From Candidatus Latescibacterota bacterium (GTDB lineage Bacteria; Latescibacterota; UBA2968; UBA8231): a stretch of DNA of 64,000 bases. The position numbers and the translations under genes are program-made. Positions within the stretch are counted from its first letter, which is position 1. Each line of letters opens with the position of its first letter. Under the pieces are notes generated by a model that had not been told where the DNA came from, ran no database searches, and saw only the letters and a list, made by a program, of their open reading frames with translations. This document shows, piece by piece, positions 8,910 through 17,803 of this stretch. Location: the NCBI GenBank assembly GCA_022820485.1, contig JAJEFJ010000082.1, positions 62,001 to 126,000 of the forward strand, in the 5' to 3' direction.

Positions 8910-11273
8910 GTGGAGTGGCGCAAGGATCTAGGTGCGGTGGGGCTGCTGGGGGCGGCGGTCGCCATTTTCTTTTGGCCGGCCACGGTGCTAGAGGGGGCGT
9001 TTTTTGTGCAGGACGTGATGGTGCAAAACCACCCGTTCCGCGACTTTTTCGCCCGCGCCCTCCGCGAGGGGCAATTGCCGCTGTGGAATGCGGCCATCAA
9101 CTGCGGCTTTCCCCTGTTTGCCGAAGGCCAGGCTGGGCCGCTGTATCCGCCCAATGTGATTTTGGCGTTGCTGTTGCCCACTTGGGCCGCGCTCAACTGG
9201 AACATTGTCTTGCACTTGTGGTTAGCGGGTGCGGGCATGTACGCGCTGGTGCGTGCTTTTGGCGCAGTGCGACCGGCTGCGCTGTGTGCGGGGCTTTGCT
9301 ATGCCCTGAGCGGGTACATGGTCGTGCGGGCCATGTCGCCCAACTTTATCGCTGTGTGCGCTTGGTTGCCGCTGCTGTTTTGGCTCGTTGATCGCATCCT
9401 GAATCGAGGGCGCTTTTTTTACGTGCTGCTCTTTGCCTTGGTGATTGGCTTGCAACTGCTGGCTGGCCATCCCCAAGCTGCCCTGTACGGGGCTGTTGCG
9501 GTCGCGGGCTACTGGCTCTATCGAAGCTGGGTTCAGGGGGCGGGGTGGGTCGCTTGGCTGACGCTGGTCGGCGCATTCGTACTAGGCGCGGCTCTCGCCG
9601 CGGTCCAATTGGTACCTACTGCCGAATTAGTGCAGCTATCCAATCGCGGAGTTGGCCTGTCGTGGGCCAGCTTTGTGGCGATGTCGCTGCCGCCCGAGCG
9701 GCTGGCTACCTTGTTGTGGCCCAACTTCTTCGGCAATTCGGCGCACGGCACGTACGGGAGTCGGGAGATAGGGTTCTTCATCCAGCTCTGCACTTACGTC
9801 GGCGTGGTGCCTCTGTTGTTGGCTTGGGCGGCCCTGCGCGAGCGGCGGGACGGCCAAGTTGGTTTTTTTGCCGTGCTTGCCCTCGTTGGGCTAGTGCTCG
9901 CATTGGGCAAATACACGGCCATCTTCTCTTTCTTCCATCAAATTCCAGGGTTTAGCCTGTTCCGCATCCCAACGCGCTTTTTGTTGTGGTTTGCCGTGGG
10001 AGCATCCGTGCTCTGCGGCCTCGGCCTCGACCAAGTGTTGCGCCGCGAGCGTCCTCGGCCCGCGAATGGTTGGTTGTTGGCTGCGGTCCTCGGTGCAGCT
10101 AGTGTAGGTCTGCTATGGGCTAGCGGAGTTGCGCTCTTTGGGGACGGTTCAGAACCAACGCGCTACATCCACCATTTGCACGGCGACGGTCTGCGGCTCG
10201 TAGGAGCGTTGATAATCGGAGCGTGGCTGCTCGGTCGGCGGGCGCGGCGAGCCGCAGCGTGGGCTGCGCCCGTGGTCATTTTTGCCGAGCTGTACAGCTT
10301 TGGCGCGGATTTTAACGGTACCATAGAGCCAACTGCGTACACCGAGACTCCGGCAACGGCCCGCGAGATTTTGGCCGACCACACGGCTGTTGCGCCGCCG
10401 CGGATCGTCAGCTTGGTCAACGAGCGGAACTCGCCATTTGACTGGCACGGGGGATGGGCCTACGACTTGGAGTCCTATCGGCGCTATAACGAGACCTTGC
10501 GGATGTATTCAGGGGGGCTGTACGGTGTGGCCAACGCGCTGCCGGGGTGGAGTCCGCTGCATCTGTATCGCCACGGGGAGTTCGCTCGCGGTTATCCGGC
10601 GTTTGCCGCTTTGGCTGGCGTGGAATACGCGGTGCGCTACAGTCGCGATGGGGGCTTTGACGTGCAGCGTCTGCCCACGGCCTTGCCACGCGCGTATGTA
10701 GTGGGCCAATTCCACCTCGCCACCAGCCCGCGAGCCGGACTGAGTTATATGGCTCGCGGGTTTCCCATGCGGCGCGAAGTAGTATTGGAGGAAGCGCCAA
10801 CCGCCTCGATTGGGCTGGGCGGCGCGGCGCAGATTGTCCGCTACGAGGATGAGGAAGTCGCCGTGGACCTCACTGACTCGGCTGGGGGGATTTTGGTTTT
10901 GAGTGATACGTATTATCCAGGGTGGCGGGCCTTTGTCGATGGGGTTGAGCGCCCGATTCTGCGCGCCAATCACGTGTTCCGCGCCGTAGTGATCCCAGCC
11001 GGGACGCAAGAGGTCGTCTTTTCGTACGAGCCGGATAGTTTCCGCTATGGTTTGCTGGTTAGCGTGGCTGCGGTCGCGCTCTGGCTGGGATTGGCTTGGG
11101 GCGGTCGGCGGCTGATCTTGCCGCCGGTGCAGGACCTACCAGCGAATGCAGGGGCGCAGTGGAGGGTCCGGGCCGCGCTGGGAGCTTTGGTTTTCGTACT
11201 CCACGCAATAGCCACGCAGGGGCATTTGTGGAGCGAGTGGCTCGAACGCCTGCGGCTAGGGGCTGGGTCGTGA
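8910..11273 (+). CDS. YfhO-family polytopic membrane protein
   Basis: Multiple TM segments; FFVQDVMVQNHPFRDFFARALREGQLPLWNAAINCGFPLFAEGQAGPLYPPNV and C-terminal SDTYYPGWRAFVDGVERPILRANHVFRAVVIPAGTQEVVFSYEP, both typical of YfhO-type proteins. Confidence 0.87.
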   Translation: MEWRKDLGAVGLLGAAVAIFFWPATVLEGAFFVQDVMVQNHPFRDFFARALREGQLPLWNAAINCGFPLFAEGQAGPLYPPNVILALLLPTWAALNWNIVLHLWLAGAGMYALVRAFGAVRPAALCAGLCYALSGYMVVRAMSPNFIAVCAWLPLLFWLVDRILNRGRFFYVLLFALVIGLQLLAGHPQAALYGAVAVAGYWLYRSWVQGAGWVAWLTLVGAFVLGAALAAVQLVPTAELVQLSNRGVGLSWASFVAMSLPPERLATLLWPNFFGNSAHGTYGSREIGFFIQLCTYVGVVPLLLAWAALRERRDGQVGFFAVLALVGLVLALGKYTAIFSFFHQIPGFSLFRIPTRFLLWFAVGASVLCGLGLDQVLRRERPRPANGWLLAAVLGAASVGLLWASGVALFGDGSEPTRYIHHLHGDGLRLVGALIIGAWLLGRRARRAAAWAAPVVIFAELYSFGADFNGTIEPTAYTETPATAREILADHTAVAPPRIVSLVNERNSPFDWHGGWAYDLESYRRYNETLRMYSGGLYGVANALPGWSPLHLYRHGEFARGYPAFAALAGVEYAVRYSRDGGFDVQRLPTALPRAYVVGQFHLATSPRAGLSYMARGFPMRREVVLEEAPTASIGLGGAAQIVRYEDEEVAVDLTDSAGGILVLSDTYYPGWRAFVDGVERPILRANHVFRAVVIPAGTQEVVFSYEPDSFRYGLLVSVAAVALWLGLAWGGRRLILPPVQDLPANAGAQWRVRAALGALVFVLHAIATQGHLWSEWLERLRLGAGS

Positions 11274-13114
11274 CGGCTAAGATTGTCGGGATGGCCGCAG
11301 GGATCGCCGCATTCGCGGTCTATGGGATGACGCTGTGCCCGACCGTGTACGTAGAGGGGAGCGGCGAACTGATCGGTGCGGCCTATAGGTTGGGGACGGC
11401 GCATCCGACTGGGTATCCCCTGTTTTGCCTTGGCAGCCGCTTGCTGGTACTGATGCTGCCGTGGGTTAGTCCGGCCGTGGCGATTAATGCCGCATCGGCG
11501 CTGTTTGCCGCGGCCTGTTGTGGGGCCTTGGCGGCCGTACTCTACGGGCGCGGGCTGCGGCCTGTGGTGGCCTTGGCCACGGCCTTGGCGTTAGCGTTCT
11601 CGCGCACTTTTTGGTCCCAAGCCGTCATCGCCGAAGTCTATGGCTTGGCCTTGTTGCTGGTGGTTTTGGTTCTGGCCCAAGCCCGTAGAGTGTGTGAGAG
11701 CAAGGAGCCGCGCCAAGTGCTCCTCTTGGGCTGGCTCATGGGCTTGGGGCTGACGGCTCACTTGATGCAGGTGCTCATTTGGCCGGGCGTGGTCGCGGTC
11801 TTAGCTTGGCGCTGGCCTGCGCTTTGGCGTCGGCCCTTGTTGCTGGCACAGGGGATGCTCGCTGTGCTGGGTGGGTACAGCTTGGTGGCGTACTTACCGC
11901 TGCGCAATGGCCGGGGCGCGGGGTTTCACTGGGGGCCACTCGACGACCTAACAGCCCTGTGGCAACACTTGAGCGGTGCGCTATATCGCTCGTCGTTTTT
12001 TTCTTTGCCCTTAGAGGGTATGCTGCTCAACACCCAGCGCTGGCTGGTGCAGGCAGCAGGCGAGTTCCACCTCGTATTAGTGCCGTTGGTTGCTTGGGGA
12101 GGGTGGATGGCTTGGTGCCGCGATCGCAGTGCGTTCGTCTTGGTCGGGGGGGCAATCGCTTGTAATTTGATCGCTGCGCTCAACTACCACCGCGATCCCA
12201 ATGGCTTGCCAGTGTTTTATTTGCTTAGCGTAGTGGGATTGGCGGTGTGGTTGGGCATGGGGTTGGACGCGCTGGCTAGTCGGGTGCGGCCGCTCGTCTC
12301 AATGCCGCTTGCCGCGCTCGTCGTCGCCTTGGTACTAACCGCGCACTACGAGGACTCCGACCGCAGCGAAAATTGGGTTGCCGATCGCTATGGCCGCGAC
12401 ATTCTCGCCGACTTGCCCGAGGGCGCGATTCTAATTGTCGAGGGGGACGATGCGGCCTTTGTGCTCGACTACCTGTTGCGGATAGAGGGATTGCGCCCGG
12501 ATGTGACTTTGTACAACCGCATGGGACGGGGGACGGATGTACTTGCTTGGAGCGAGTACTCGCTGCCGCGACTAAAGCAGGAGCGGCTGCGCTGGCGCCG
12601 CGAGGCCGCATTGGCCCGAGAGGGAAGACCTCTTTTTTATTTTGTTCCGCGCCGCTCGCCGATTTCGGGATGGGTGTTTGTACCTGCGGGCTTGGTCTAT
12701 CGCTTGCAGGCATCCGCCGACAGCACTGGAACTGCCCCGCAGATCGAGATGGGCAATGCGTTGGCCACTGGCTTTTTCCGCGATCCTTGGGTGCGAAAGA
12801 TCCAGAGTAATTATTATTTTATGGCCGGTGAGGAGCGTATGTGGGATGGGGATCAGGCCGCGGCGGCCGCCGCGTACGAGCAGGCCGCGGCCATTGCTTT
12901 CGACTCGCGCACCGCGCGCTTTAATGTGGCGCTTAAGTTGTTTGAAGTTGGCGAGTTGGATCGCGCGATGGATCATGCAGCGGCCGCGGCGGCCATCGAC
13001 CCTTGGCAGCCTACTCCCTATCGCTTGATGGCGCACATCGAGCGAGAACAGGGCCGCTATGACGAGGCGCGCCGACTGCTCGAAAAGGCTAATCAGCTAG
13101 GGACAATGCCTTGA
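11270..13114 (+). CDS. DUF2723-type GT-C-like membrane protein with C-terminal TPR (GTG start overlaps the YfhO stop)
   Basis: VYGMTLCPTVYVEGSGELIGAAYRLGTAHPTGYPLFCLGSRL is the DUF2723 N-terminal signature; C-terminal TPR-like helices. Confidence 0.85.
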   Translation: MTAKIVGMAAGIAAFAVYGMTLCPTVYVEGSGELIGAAYRLGTAHPTGYPLFCLGSRLLVLMLPWVSPAVAINAASALFAAACCGALAAVLYGRGLRPVVALATALALAFSRTFWSQAVIAEVYGLALLLVVLVLAQARRVCESKEPRQVLLLGWLMGLGLTAHLMQVLIWPGVVAVLAWRWPALWRRPLLLAQGMLAVLGGYSLVAYLPLRNGRGAGFHWGPLDDLTALWQHLSGALYRSSFFSLPLEGMLLNTQRWLVQAAGEFHLVLVPLVAWGGWMAWCRDRSAFVLVGGAIACNLIAALNYHRDPNGLPVFYLLSVVGLAVWLGMGLDALASRVRPLVSMPLAALVVALVLTAHYEDSDRSENWVADRYGRDILADLPEGAILIVEGDDAAFVLDYLLRIEGLRPDVTLYNRMGRGTDVLAWSEYSLPRLKQERLRWRREAALAREGRPLFYFVPRRSPISGWVFVPAGLVYRLQASADSTGTAPQIEMGNALATGFFRDPWVRKIQSNYYFMAGEERMWDGDQAAAAAAYEQAAAIAFDSRTARFNVALKLFEVGELDRAMDHAAAAAAIDPWQPTPYRLMAHIEREQGRYDEARRLLEKANQLGTMP

Positions 13115-13209
13115 CTAGGTTGCATGGTCCGTCCTTTTTCTGGCCGATTGGCAGACCAATAGTGCGCTTGTTTTTATAGATTAATGAGGGTCTAAAGCGG
13201 CGATTGAGT

Positions 13210-14622
13210 ATGCAAACCTTATTCCACGACGAAGTGGTGCCTGTTCCGCGTGTGCCTCACAGCGGTCCGGCCCGGGCGGACCTACAGCGGCGCTTTGCCC
13301 AGCGGCTGCAAGTCAACCCGCAGCTGAGCCGTAAGTTGGTGTCATATCAAGGGAATAAAGAGGCCGTTGGGTTCCGCTGGCTGAAGTACAAAGAAGGGTT
13401 TTCTACCGCGCTCGTCCGCCAGTTCATTGAGCGCGGGCAGGGAACGCAGGTGTTGGACCCGTTTTCAGGGGCTGGGACGACGGCGTTGACAGCGATGGGC
13501 ATGGGGATTCCGGCTACGGGCATAGAAATTTTACCGCTCGGCACCTTGGCCGCGCAGACCGTTGCGTATGCCGCCAATGGACTGCCGCTCTCCGCGTTTC
13601 GCACCGCTGCTCACGCCTTGCTGCACGCCATTGCCGAAGGCAGCGACGATGGCCAGTATGCGCTGGCCCACGTTCCCATTACACAGGGAGCTTTCCCGGT
13701 TGATACGGACCGCGAGATCGCTCGCGCCCGCCAGTTCATCGCCACGCTGACGGATCCGGCCTTAGGGACCGCATTAAACCTCGCTTGCCTGAGCGTCTTG
13801 GAAGAAGTCAGCTACACCCGCAAAGACGGCCAGTTCTTGCGGTGGGATTCGCGCTCGGGGCGCACGGTTTCCACCAAGCTGAACAAGGGGCCGCTACCGT
13901 CGTTTGCCACGGCCCTTGCTCGGCGTCTCCAGCAGATGATGCAGGATTTCCCCCTGCTGGAAGCGCACTATGCCGGGCCGCTTCCAACTTTCATCACGGG
14001 TTCTAGTTTGACCGAATTACAAAAATTGGCTACCGGCCAGTTCGATTGCGTCGTTACTTCGCCGCCCTATGCCAATCGCTACGACTATACGCGGACGTAT
14101 GCGCTTGAGTTGGTCTATATGGGCTACGACGACGCGCAGATCAAGGCGTTACGGCAGGCCCTATTATCGGCAACAGTGGAAAACCGCTGTAAGCGCACTC
14201 TACTACATGCTGCTTGGGAGGATGTGCCGGCCCTCGAGCGCGTCTTTGGTATGGTGGATCAGCAAGCGGCTTTGCAGGAGGTCCTCGCTATATTGCGCGA
14301 CCGCGCCGCCGAGCTAAGCAATCGCAATGTGATTACCTTGCTGGAAAACTACTTTACGGAAATGGCCGTCATCGTGTATGAATTGGGCCGCGTCGTACGC
14401 TCCGGGGGTCGCGTATTCATGGTCAACGACAACGTGCGCTATCACGGTGAAGAGGTCCCGGTTGATTTGATTTTATCGGATTTTGCCGAGCAGTGCGGCT
14501 TTCATTGCGCCGCGATATGGATGTTGAAGCGCGGCAAGGGCAATTCTAGCCAGCAGATGGGCCGTTTTGGTCGGCGCGAGATCAGGAAGTGCGTGTACGA
14601 ATGGGTCAAAGTCGATGAATGA
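13210..14622 (+). CDS. Amino-methylating DNA methyltransferase (TSPPY, N4-cytosine/N6-adenine type); TTG at 13204 is an alternative start
   Basis: DPFSGAGTTALTAMGMGIPATGIE (motif I) followed by CVVTSPPYANRYDYTRTYALELVY (motif IV). Confidence 0.92.
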   Translation: MQTLFHDEVVPVPRVPHSGPARADLQRRFAQRLQVNPQLSRKLVSYQGNKEAVGFRWLKYKEGFSTALVRQFIERGQGTQVLDPFSGAGTTALTAMGMGIPATGIEILPLGTLAAQTVAYAANGLPLSAFRTAAHALLHAIAEGSDDGQYALAHVPITQGAFPVDTDREIARARQFIATLTDPALGTALNLACLSVLEEVSYTRKDGQFLRWDSRSGRTVSTKLNKGPLPSFATALARRLQQMMQDFPLLEAHYAGPLPTFITGSSLTELQKLATGQFDCVVTSPPYANRYDYTRTYALELVYMGYDDAQIKALRQALLSATVENRCKRTLLHAAWEDVPALERVFGMVDQQAALQEVLAILRDRAAELSNRNVITLLENYFTEMAVIVYELGRVVRSGGRVFMVNDNVRYHGEEVPVDLILSDFAEQCGFHCAAIWMLKRGKGNSSQQMGRFGRREIRKCVYEWVKVDE

Positions 14623-15259
14623 CGCACAATTTAGCAGTGCTCAAGCCCGAGCGTTGATCTTGTCGAAGGCCATCAAGCGCCGAGATGACGTGCGCGTCCG
14701 CACGTTGATTGATGATTTTGCGGGCGCGTTAGATTACGAAGGATATGGGTTGGAAGAACTCGCAATCTCTGGTAAAGCGTGGGTATGCGTCAAGCAGTTA
14801 CAGATCGAGCCGAGAATGGTCTTTGCCCATCCAGACATGCTGCAGCAACATCCCGAGACTTCGTTGTATTATCGCGGGATCGCGACTTTGTCTCTAAAGC
14901 GGGTGAGTAGTACCGTCCGCATGGCCTACGGGTCTGAGCCTGATATTGTGTTTGAAAAATACGACGAGCAGACGCAGAATTGGGCCTTGGAAGTGACGAT
15001 TGAGATCAAGGGGGGAATGGACCCGGCCGGTGCCCTAGAGCGGTTGGGGGCCATCAAGAAAAGCTTCGATCAAACTCCGGCCCGGGTGGAAAATATCGCC
15101 ATACTGGGCGTAGTCACGCCTGCGATGCGTGCAGAGTTAGATCAAATGAGGATAGTGGATTTCGACCTGTATGAGGTGGTCCACTCCAAGAAAGGGTGGG
15201 ACCGGTTTGTGGAGGAGTTGTTCTATCACAAACTGCGGTTGCTACCATGGAAAAATTAA
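14615..15259 (+). CDS. Putative PD-(D/E)XK type II restriction endonuclease (possibly XcyI-like)
   Basis: Overlaps the MTase by 8 nt; GSEPDIVFEKYDEQTQNWALEVTIEIKGGMDP fits PD...(E)xK. Confidence 0.72.
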   Translation: MNDAQFSSAQARALILSKAIKRRDDVRVRTLIDDFAGALDYEGYGLEELAISGKAWVCVKQLQIEPRMVFAHPDMLQQHPETSLYYRGIATLSLKRVSSTVRMAYGSEPDIVFEKYDEQTQNWALEVTIEIKGGMDPAGALERLGAIKKSFDQTPARVENIAILGVVTPAMRAELDQMRIVDFDLYEVVHSKKGWDRFVEELFYHKLRLLPWKN

Positions 15260-15711
15260 GACGCATACTCGATCCGAATAAGGTCGTCCTAAATCTTGCG
15301 GCGCAGCGCAACTTTGACGCCATCCGCGAACTGGCTAATGTGCTGTGGCAAGACGAGGTCGTGCCCGACCAGAAGCGCTTGATCGCATCCCTGATTCGGC
15401 GCGAGCAACAGGCCTCTACGGGCATTGGCAAGGGTGTGGCCGTACCTCACGCACACGAGGACGGGATCCAGCGCCAGCTCTTGGCCATCGGCATCTCGCC
15501 GGCTGGCATTGACTTTGGCGCACCCGATGGCCAGCCTGTCCACATCATCGCGCTATTGGTCACGCCCCTCAAACATCAAAAACAGCACATGGCGCTGCTG
15601 GCGGCCCTGTCGCAGCGCTTGCAGCAAGAGGAAGTGCGCCAGCGCTTGCTGCAAGCGGCTGATGCAGCCGAGGTCGTCGATATCTTCACGGGCGACCCAC
15701 CCTCGGGTTGA
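15247..15711 (+). CDS. PTS EIIA-like (EIIA-Ntr/fructose type) protein
   Basis: STGIGKGVAVPHAHEDG matches the EIIA active-site region (GIGxGxAxPH); HIIALLVTP...H...LAALSQRL. Confidence 0.87.
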   Translation: MEKLRRILDPNKVVLNLAAQRNFDAIRELANVLWQDEVVPDQKRLIASLIRREQQASTGIGKGVAVPHAHEDGIQRQLLAIGISPAGIDFGAPDGQPVHIIALLVTPLKHQKQHMALLAALSQRLQQEEVRQRLLQAADAAEVVDIFTGDPPSG

Positions 15712-15727
15712 GCGCAGCGCAGAAATC

Positions 15728-17803
15728 ATGGTTCCAGAATTCGCTAGGGCGGTGCATGCCCCCTTATTCGAGCGGCATTCTTGCTTTCTCGCGGGACCGC
15801 TTGTAGCGGGGCAGCGGCAGGCCCTGATCGAGCGGCTGCGGGTTTTGCTCGCAGCCGGGGTGCCTGGGTACGCGATCTTGGTATTGCTGCCCGACCGGGC
15901 GACCACGCGGCGCTTTCGCCAAGCAGTCGATCGGCTCGACTTGGGTCCGTACAGCAGTGTTGATCTACAGACGTATTACGGGCTGGCGAGTCGGTTGGTT
16001 CGGCTGTTTTGGCCGCTGGTGGCTGGCAAGGCCGGCTTTGCCGCACCAGCGCGGCCACCGGTCTTCCTCAACTACGAAGCCGCCCAATACCTGATGGGGC
16101 AGGTGGTCGAGCCGCTGCTGGCCGAGGGCTATTTCGAAGGGCTGTACCTGCGGCCCCAGCGCATTCTCTCCCAATTACTCGACAATTTGAATAAGGCGGC
16201 CGTAGCGGATTTTGCGCTCGCGGAGGTGGCACCGCGTCTGAGTCGTGCTTGGGCTGGGGAAGAGCAGCGGTTGCGCGTGTACGAGCAGGTGCAGACGTGC
16301 ATCGACCGCTACCGCGGCCACTGCCTGCGGCACGGGTTGCTCGACGCATCGCTGGTCTTTGAAGTCTGCAATCGCCACCTGATCGCGCAAGAGGAGTTCT
16401 GGCGCTACTTCACCGAGCGCTATCGCCACCTCTTGGTTGACTCGGCCGAGGAACTGGTGCCGGTGGCCGGTGATATAGTGGGGCGGCTCTTGCCGCGATG
16501 TGACTCGGCTCTATTGGGTGGGGACGCGCAAGCTGGCTTCCGCATCTTTTTAGGCGTTGATGCACCCGGTGCCACTGAGCTACAGCAGCAGTGCAAGGAG
16601 ACGATCGCCGTGGTGCCGGAGGCGTGTGCCAGCCGGGATATGGTGGCCTTTGCCGACCGCATTGGTGCGAAGTTGGGGCAAGGAACTGACGGAGTCTCGG
16701 AAGGATCGCCGCGGCGGGCGGTGGCGGATGTAGTGCAGGCCCGCTATCGAGGGCAGATGATCGAGGCCGTGGCCCAGCGGGTTGTCCAAAAGATCGCCGA
16801 GGGCGTGGCCCCGGGCGAAATCGCGGTCGTGGCTCCGCACGCCGACGGGGTGTTGCGCTTTCTCTTGTCTGAGACTTTTCGCGCCGCGGATATTCCCTTT
16901 GCGATTGTACGGCGCTACGAGACGCTGCGCGAAGAGCCGGTGGTGCGAGCCTGTCTGGCGCTGGCCATTCTCGCTCATCCCAATTGGGGACAACGGCTCT
17001 CGCTCTTCGATTTGTCCGGGGCGTTGGAGCGGGCGCTCAAGCCCCTGGACCGGCTGCGGGCCGAGTTGATTGCGCGACACTTGTACGATTCGCGTTCGGG
17101 CCAACTCAAACCTGCGACCGAGTTGAATGCCGCGATGGGTGAGCGGATCGGCAGAGCCGCGCTCGCTCGCTACGAGGCTCTGCGCGCTTGGATCGAGGTG
17201 TATCGCGGTGGTGGAGCCGACCCTTGGGACCACTTTTTGCGCCGGCTCTTCGGGGAAGTGTTGTCGCACGTCGCGCTGGAGCCTGAAGAAGCCGAGGTGT
17301 ACAGCAAGCTGATCGCCTCGGCTGCCTCATTCCGCGAGGTAGCTCCGGCTATGGCGCTAGAGGGCGCGGCCATTGGCCAGCGCTACGTCGAGATGATAGG
17401 GGCCGGGGTCGTCGCCGCCCAGTATTTGACCGATGTCGATCTCGACGAGGCTCCAGAGTCCATTGCCCTCGTCGCTCCGGTCTATACCTATTTGCTCTCC
17501 GGCCACGTGGCGCGCTACCAGTTCTGGCTAGACGTTGGTTCGGCGAACTGGTGGGAACCGCTGCACCAGCCCTTGACCAACCACTACGTGCTGACCCGGC
17601 GCTGGAACTCGGAGGAGCGCTGGACCGACGCCGTGGATTACTCGATCCGCAACCGCAACCTCTACCGCTTGGTGCGGGGCTTGTGCCTGCGCTGCCGCGA
17701 CGGGATCTACCTCTGTTCTAGCGAGTCGGAAGGGCACGGCTCGGCGCAGGACGGGCCGCTGATGATGGCGGTGCAACAAGTCCTACAAGAGGAGCGCGCG
17801 TGA
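15728..17803 (+). CDS. AddB/UvrD-fold-like protein with degenerate helicase motifs
   Basis: CFLAGPLVAGQRQALIERL at the Walker A position lacks GKT; HLLVDSAEELVPV at the Walker B position; LLGGDAQAGFRIFLGVDAPGATEL resembles the UvrD motif III region; 4-nt overlap with the next helicase gene. Confidence 0.7.
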   Translation: MVPEFARAVHAPLFERHSCFLAGPLVAGQRQALIERLRVLLAAGVPGYAILVLLPDRATTRRFRQAVDRLDLGPYSSVDLQTYYGLASRLVRLFWPLVAGKAGFAAPARPPVFLNYEAAQYLMGQVVEPLLAEGYFEGLYLRPQRILSQLLDNLNKAAVADFALAEVAPRLSRAWAGEEQRLRVYEQVQTCIDRYRGHCLRHGLLDASLVFEVCNRHLIAQEEFWRYFTERYRHLLVDSAEELVPVAGDIVGRLLPRCDSALLGGDAQAGFRIFLGVDAPGATELQQQCKETIAVVPEACASRDMVAFADRIGAKLGQGTDGVSEGSPRRAVADVVQARYRGQMIEAVAQRVVQKIAEGVAPGEIAVVAPHADGVLRFLLSETFRAADIPFAIVRRYETLREEPVVRACLALAILAHPNWGQRLSLFDLSGALERALKPLDRLRAELIARHLYDSRSGQLKPATELNAAMGERIGRAALARYEALRAWIEVYRGGGADPWDHFLRRLFGEVLSHVALEPEEAEVYSKLIASAASFREVAPAMALEGAAIGQRYVEMIGAGVVAAQYLTDVDLDEAPESIALVAPVYTYLLSGHVARYQFWLDVGSANWWEPLHQPLTNHYVLTRRWNSEERWTDAVDYSIRNRNLYRLVRGLCLRCRDGIYLCSSESEGHGSAQDGPLMMAVQQVLQEERA

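Noticed and set aside
15425-15727. N-terminal extension of the AddB-like ORF
   Set aside because: This part is the wrong frame of the EIIA gene (15247-15711); the ATG at 15728 starts a plausible protein.
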